A program made the translations under genes and the position numbers. The notes under the pieces are model-generated. The model was not told the DNA's origin and ran no database searches. It saw only the letters and a list, made by a program, of their open reading frames with translations. A DNA stretch of 9,160 bases, from positions 5,328 to 14,487 of the forward strand of contig PATE01000073.1 of assembly GCA_002712305.1 (NCBI GenBank), given 5' to 3'. How positions within the stretch are numbered: the first letter of the stretch is position 1; the number at the start of each line of letters is the position of its first letter. The stretch comes from Gemmatimonadota bacterium. GTDB lineage: Bacteria; Latescibacterota; UBA2968; UBA8231. Positions 5,961 to 9,160 of the stretch are shown in pieces.

Positions 5961-7338
5961 ATACGAGCGCGTGCAAGGGGCAGACACTCACCCAGTACAA
6001 CAGCCCTAGAAGTCCAAGGGGTTCGAAGATGGCCGTCTGCCGAATTCTCGTTCGTCCGTCCTCGTCTTCGACGCTGAATCGAATCCATGCCCGTCCGGGT
6101 AGACGCATGTCAGCCTTCAACTGCAGGCATTGGGCTGGTTCGATCCTCTCCACTCGCCAGCAGTCGATCGCGTCACCAACTCGAAGCTTCTCCGGATCCC
6201 GCCTGCCACGGGACATTCCGGGTCCACCAATCAGACGATCCATCCACCCGCGCAGGGTCCATAAACCGTTCAAGGCATACCACCCGGTGGAACCACCGAT
6301 CCGCTGAATGGGATCGAAGGCAGCTGCCGGGGACACACCCACGAGGATCGAACGATCGTCGAACAGGCGGTTGCCCACACGAACTCCACCGATGGGTGGA
6401 TGATCCGGTTCTTCCACCGCACAGGTCTCATCTGCCAGAAGCTGAGCATCCTCCTGCGCCAGCGCTGTGGCGATGGCCTGCCTCATCCCCATACAGTCCA
6501 CATCGAACAGGGTCTGAGCGGCATCAGGATTCTCAACGACCGTCGGGTGACGAGTGCTTTCGATCAGTGACCTGCCGACGCGGGCATACAAGGGAGTCAC
6601 AAGTCCCAACCACAGTCCCGACAGGCGCGGTGTGAGCATGGGCACCTTGATCATGGCACGGGACAACCCTCTCTGTCTGCCATACTCGCGCATCAAGTCA
6701 CCATAAGAACAACGGTCAGCGCCGCCGACTTCGATGACTCGGCCACCTCCGATGGGAACGGTGATGCTCTGCAGCAGATAGTCCAACAGGTCGCCGATGG
6801 CGATGGGCTGCGCCTGAATCTCCACCCACTTCGGCGTCACCATCATTGGGAGACGCTCTACCAGGGCGCGAATCATCTCAAAGGAGAGGCTGCCCGACCC
6901 AAGGACGATGGACGCGCGCAATTCCAGTGTGGGAACGTACGAGGCGAGAATCGCGCCCACCTCCTGCCGGCTGCGCAAGTGCGCAGACAGCTCGTCTCCG
7001 CCACCGAGGCCACCGAGATATATGATCCTTCGCACCCCGGCTTGGCGTGCGGCATTCCCGAAGTGATGGGCGGCGCGTCGGTCCATCTCCTCGAAAGAGC
7101 CCGGCGATCCCATGGAGTGGACCATGAAATAGGCGATATCAATGTCTTCCATGGCCGGCCCAAGCGTATCCGGATGCAGCAGATCGCCCACGACCATTTC
7201 TGTGCGCCCGCTCGGGGAGCCTGCAGAGCGGCCCTCGCGGACGAGGCAGCGAATATGGAGATCATCCAGTGCCTCAAGCTGTGTACGGAGCAGGCCGCCG
7301 ACGTAGCCCGTCGACCCCGTCAGCAGAATTCGTGTCAT
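5896..7338 (-). CDS. Atypical SDR / NmrA-like NAD(P)-binding protein with C-terminal DUF2867
   Basis: A protein of 480 residues, normal for the SDR-DUF2867 architecture. The N-terminal Rossmann domain shows ILLTGSTGYVGG (4-15), then YFMVHSMGSPGSFEEMD, a YLGGLGG segment, SRQEVGAIL, and LRASIVLGSGSLSFEMIR with WVEIQAQPIAIGDLLDYL. The second half carries the DUF2867 region (VGVSPAAAFDPIQRIGG, GWYALNGLW, LRVGDAIDCWRV, PGRAWIRFSV) and ends with a hydrophobic LGLLYWVSVCPLHALVFRGM segment. It probably binds NAD(P)(H) and a lipophilic substrate; activity is unknown. I chose ATG 7338 because GCAGGGTG lies at good distance. GTG 7347 would add three residues and overlap the cyclase stop (GTGA), also plausible. 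The last about 10 residues look like a run-on into intergenic sequence. Confidence 0.88.
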   Translation of the reverse strand: MTRILLTGSTGYVGGLLRTQLEALDDLHIRCLVREGRSAGSPSGRTEMVVGDLLHPDTLGPAMEDIDIAYFMVHSMGSPGSFEEMDRRAAHHFGNAARQAGVRRIIYLGGLGGGDELSAHLRSRQEVGAILASYVPTLELRASIVLGSGSLSFEMIRALVERLPMMVTPKWVEIQAQPIAIGDLLDYLLQSITVPIGGGRVIEVGGADRCSYGDLMREYGRQRGLSRAMIKVPMLTPRLSGLWLGLVTPLYARVGRSLIESTRHPTVVENPDAAQTLFDVDCMGMRQAIATALAQEDAQLLADETCAVEEPDHPPIGGVRVGNRLFDDRSILVGVSPAAAFDPIQRIGGSTGWYALNGLWTLRGWMDRLIGGPGMSRGRRDPEKLRVGDAIDCWRVERIEPAQCLQLKADMRLPGRAWIRFSVEDEDGRTRIRQTAIFEPLGLLGLLYWVSVCPLHALVFRGMLLGIARASRSGNRMPSS

Positions 7339-7343
7339 CTTTT

Positions 7344-8504
7344 TCACCCTGCACTCTTGTCGATGGAGGACAGCTGGTAGAGTGACAGAGGCCGATCTTT
7401 TCCCTTTACCGAAAGGGGAAGCAAGGGAGAGACGCTAGCCACACTGCGCAATCGCTCGTACGCCGTATCACTGATCAGCCCTGTGTTCTGTCCCGGTGGA
7501 GCCAGCGACTCGATTCGCTTGGCCGTGTTGACCGTGTCTCCGGTAATCGAGTAGGAAAGGTGATCCTGAGTCCCCAGGTTGCCAGCCACGACCGGACCAT
7601 AGTGCACACCAATGCCGGCATAGATCGTAGCGTCGACGATGTGCTGCATGCTGTCATTCAGTGCCTGCATCCTCTCCACCATCACCAGGGCACAACGCGC
7701 CGCCTTTTCGGCACTGTCTCGCAAGGGCAAGGGGGCGCCGAAGGTGACAAAGATCTCGTCGCCCACAAATTGGTTGATCACACCTTCGTGCTGGGTGATC
7801 AGCTCGGACATCAGGCGGTAGTATGTGTTGAGCAGGGCGACGACACCATCGGGTGGGAGGGACTCGCTGATCGCCGTAAAACCGCGCAGATCGCAGAAGA
7901 GAACGGCAACCTCAAGGGTCTCCCCGTGAAAGAGTGACGCGTGATTCGACTCAAGACCGCGTCGGATCACTGGCTCTGGGACGGACTTAACAAACAGGTT
8001 AAGTGTCTTCTGCTGCTCGTCATTGAGCTGACGCAACTTCCGGTTCGTGTCCTCCAACTGCGTGAGCCATCTCTGTTCCTCCAGCCGAGCGGCGGCGAGA
8101 TGCTCCTCGAGGGTGACGCGCTCGGTCACATCATGCTGCACGGCCATATGGCACGAGGCTCGGCCTTGATCGTCCAGGATCGACACGATGGACCATTCCA
8201 TGATGAACTCCGAGCCGTCCTTGCGGTGGTTGACGGTCCGTCTACGCCACGGCCGTTCGGATTCCAGTGTAGAGCGCAGATCTGAGAAAATGCTCAGATC
8301 TGTCCCGGGTCCCTGCAGGATTCGCGGGGATTTGCCAAGCACCTCTTCTCGAGACCACCCCGTCATGCGCTCAAAGGCTGGATTCGCGTAGACGACGAAA
8401 GGTCCGGGTCGGTCCAGATCCGGCGACGTCACGAGGACGCTCTCGGTCATGTGCTCGAGAAGTGCCCAGGGGACCAGGGCGTTCGTGGCATCACCGTGTG
8501 GCAT
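7344..8504 (-). CDS. PAS domain - class III adenylate/guanylate cyclase
   Basis: A 386-residue soluble signalling protein making a cyclic nucleotide. An N-terminal PAS domain (about 15-130) contains NPAFERMTGWSREEVLG and GKSPRILQGPGTD: LOV-like, but with Pro60 where LOV photoreceptors have the flavin-binding Cys. A coiled-coil linker (about 131-170, heptad-like EEHLAAARLEEQ and onward) leads to the catalytic domain (about 195-380). Metal-binding Asp205 (FCDLRGFT) and Asp249 (FVGDE) are present, as are transition-state Asn326 and Arg330 (GDTVNTAKR). The base-specifying Lys is Gln245 and its Asp partner is Ser319. No membrane helix is seen. I chose ATG 8504, preceded by GAGGG, over an upstream TTG at 8519 lacking one. 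It overlaps the SOUL gene by 14 bases. The signal sensed is unknown. Confidence 0.9.
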   Translation of the reverse strand: MPHGDATNALVPWALLEHMTESVLVTSPDLDRPGPFVVYANPAFERMTGWSREEVLGKSPRILQGPGTDLSIFSDLRSTLESERPWRRRTVNHRKDGSEFIMEWSIVSILDDQGRASCHMAVQHDVTERVTLEEHLAAARLEEQRWLTQLEDTNRKLRQLNDEQQKTLNLFVKSVPEPVIRRGLESNHASLFHGETLEVAVLFCDLRGFTAISESLPPDGVVALLNTYYRLMSELITQHEGVINQFVGDEIFVTFGAPLPLRDSAEKAARCALVMVERMQALNDSMQHIVDATIYAGIGVHYGPVVAGNLGTQDHLSYSITGDTVNTAKRIESLAPPGQNTGLISDTAYERLRSVASVSPLLPLSVKGKDRPLSLYQLSSIDKSAG

Positions 8505-9093
8505 GGCCCTCAATCTCAACCATCACTTCGTTGCGTCGAAGGAACCAAGGCATGAAAGGCGGGTCGTAACGGGCAAAGATTGGTCTCCCCACCGGCTCGA
8601 GTCCGTCGGCTCTTAGTGCGTCGAGCAATGTTTCGGTCTTGTCCTGCCATCTTTGCTCAGTCCATCGACCCGAATACGATCGAACTGCCATGGTTCGTGG
8701 CTCCATCTCGCGCAGCGTCACTCGTGGGTCGTCTGGCGACGGAAGGGTCTCCATCGTGAACGCGCGCTCCATCACAAAGGCATAGGTGTAGGCGTCCGTT
8801 GCTTGAGGGTTGACCTCATCTGCGACCTTCGTGGAGGTGACGGGGGCGGTCATCGCCATCTTCTGCCCGGCTTCATTGTTCCCGAAGATGTAGCCGGCGA
8901 GCATCTGGAAGGCCTGGTTTCCCGTGCTTCTGAGGGTCCCTTTCACGTCCACTTCGGCCACCAGATATGCGGGATACTGGCGGACCTGGTAGCCGCTCTT
9001 GCGTGAGAGGACCTCGAACTCGGGCTCTTCCAGAGACATGGCCGTTTCCGCTGTGACGAGCAGGCAACTGAACAGGACGGTGATAGCTCTCAT
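8491..9093 (-). CDS. Exported SOUL heme-binding family protein
   Basis: A 200-residue protein with a signal peptide: Arg2, a hydrophobic core ITVLFSCLLV, and a probable cleavage after about residue 20 (AMS before LEEPEFEVL). The mature part is a whole SOUL domain: EFEVLSRKSGYQVRQYPAYLVAEV, AFQMLAGYIFGNN, KMAMTAPVTS, YTFVM-like YAFVMERAF, LPSPDDPRV, VRSYSGRWTEQRW, and the C-terminal FARYDPPFMPWFLRRNEVMVEI signature. SOUL proteins bind heme or tetrapyrroles, and bacterial members are poorly characterised. Its place as first gene of an operon with a PAS cyclase and an SDR suggests a role in envelope heme or oxidative-stress handling, which is inference. ATG 9093 is preceded by GAGG. The coding end overlaps the cyclase start. 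Confidence 0.9.
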   Translation of the reverse strand: MRAITVLFSCLLVTAETAMSLEEPEFEVLSRKSGYQVRQYPAYLVAEVDVKGTLRSTGNQAFQMLAGYIFGNNEAGQKMAMTAPVTSTKVADEVNPQATDAYTYAFVMERAFTMETLPSPDDPRVTLREMEPRTMAVRSYSGRWTEQRWQDKTETLLDALRADGLEPVGRPIFARYDPPFMPWFLRRNEVMVEIEGHATR

Positions 9094-9160
9094 AGAACCT
9101 CAAATGGGTGAGGGGATCGGTATAGGATCAGGATCCTGAGTTTGCCGGTGGTCGACGCCA
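9094..9160 (-). promoter_or_regulatory. Upstream region of the SOUL-cyclase-SDR operon
   Basis: The 67 bases before the SOUL start hold no gene. Read on the minus strand they contain CCTATACC about 26-33 bases before the ATG, a weak candidate -10 element without a convincing -35. A tandem GATCCTGATCCT lies just upstream. A 5-base inverted repeat, CCTCA/TGAGG (9109-9113 and 9098-9102, 6-base loop), has its downstream arm overlapping the GAGG Shine-Dalgarno, so it could mask the ribosome binding site. All are short and low-confidence, but position makes this the likely control region. Confidence 0.3.

Noticed and set aside
8300-8460. Blue-light LOV photoreceptor controlling the cyclase
   Set aside because: The position of the photoactive Cys is Pro, so a classical LOV photocycle is not supported.
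9020-9093. Lipoprotein signal on the SOUL protein (Cys10)
   Set aside because: The residues before Cys10 do not form a good lipobox and the hydrophobic region would be too short; a standard signal peptide cleaved near residue 20 fits better.

Overview
The window is a compact, moderately GC-rich bacterial segment with no RNA genes, CRISPR or insertion sequence that I can see. Almost every base is coding, and genes touch or overlap through ATGA, TGATG or short overlaps. The host cannot be named from the sequence. The gene families (COG2907 flavoprotein, DUF1365, CFA-type methyltransferases, DUF1295, DUF2867-type SDR, exported SOUL protein) fit a Gram-negative lineage such as a proteobacterium or planctomycete. 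That assignment is inference.

Right-reading half (1-5839): one tightly packed lipid-modification operon. In order it holds the C-terminal two thirds of an FAD-dependent amine-oxidase-like flavoprotein, a DUF1365 protein, a cyclopropane-fatty-acid-synthase-like methyltransferase (MT1), a possible 18-residue membrane peptide, a second CFA-superfamily methyltransferase resembling plant coclaurine N-methyltransferases (MT2), an SRPBCC protein, and a DUF1295 membrane reductase-like protein. It ends in a decayed GPH-type MFS transporter with a frameshift and a large internal deletion. Flavoprotein + DUF1365 + CFA recurs in bacteria, and plant cyclopropane synthases carry a related flavoprotein domain fused to the methyltransferase. 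From memory, the sigma-E/ChrR singlet-oxygen regulon of Rhodobacter sphaeroides includes a similar set. The likely theme is methylation and redox remodelling of unsaturated membrane acyl chains, possibly linked to oxidative or photo-oxidative stress. The exact product is not evident, because MT1 lacks two bicarbonate ligands of classical CFA synthase while MT2 keeps its counterparts.

Left-reading half (5896-9093): a second operon, convergent with the first. It runs from an exported SOUL heme-binding protein, through a PAS + class III nucleotide cyclase with non-canonical base-specifying residues, to an atypical SDR of the DUF2867 type. The start of each gene lies on or within a few bases of the end of the one before. 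The SOUL upstream region (9094-9160) presumably holds the promoter.

The two operons meet at 5839-5960, where debris downstream of the dead transporter runs into the 3' end of the SDR gene and no clear terminator is visible. No stretch over 300 bases lacks a gene. The most unusual points are the pairing of two divergent CFA-family enzymes, the tiny ORF bridging them with stop/start overlaps on both sides, the eroded transporter, and the cyclase with a Gln/Ser substrate pair.
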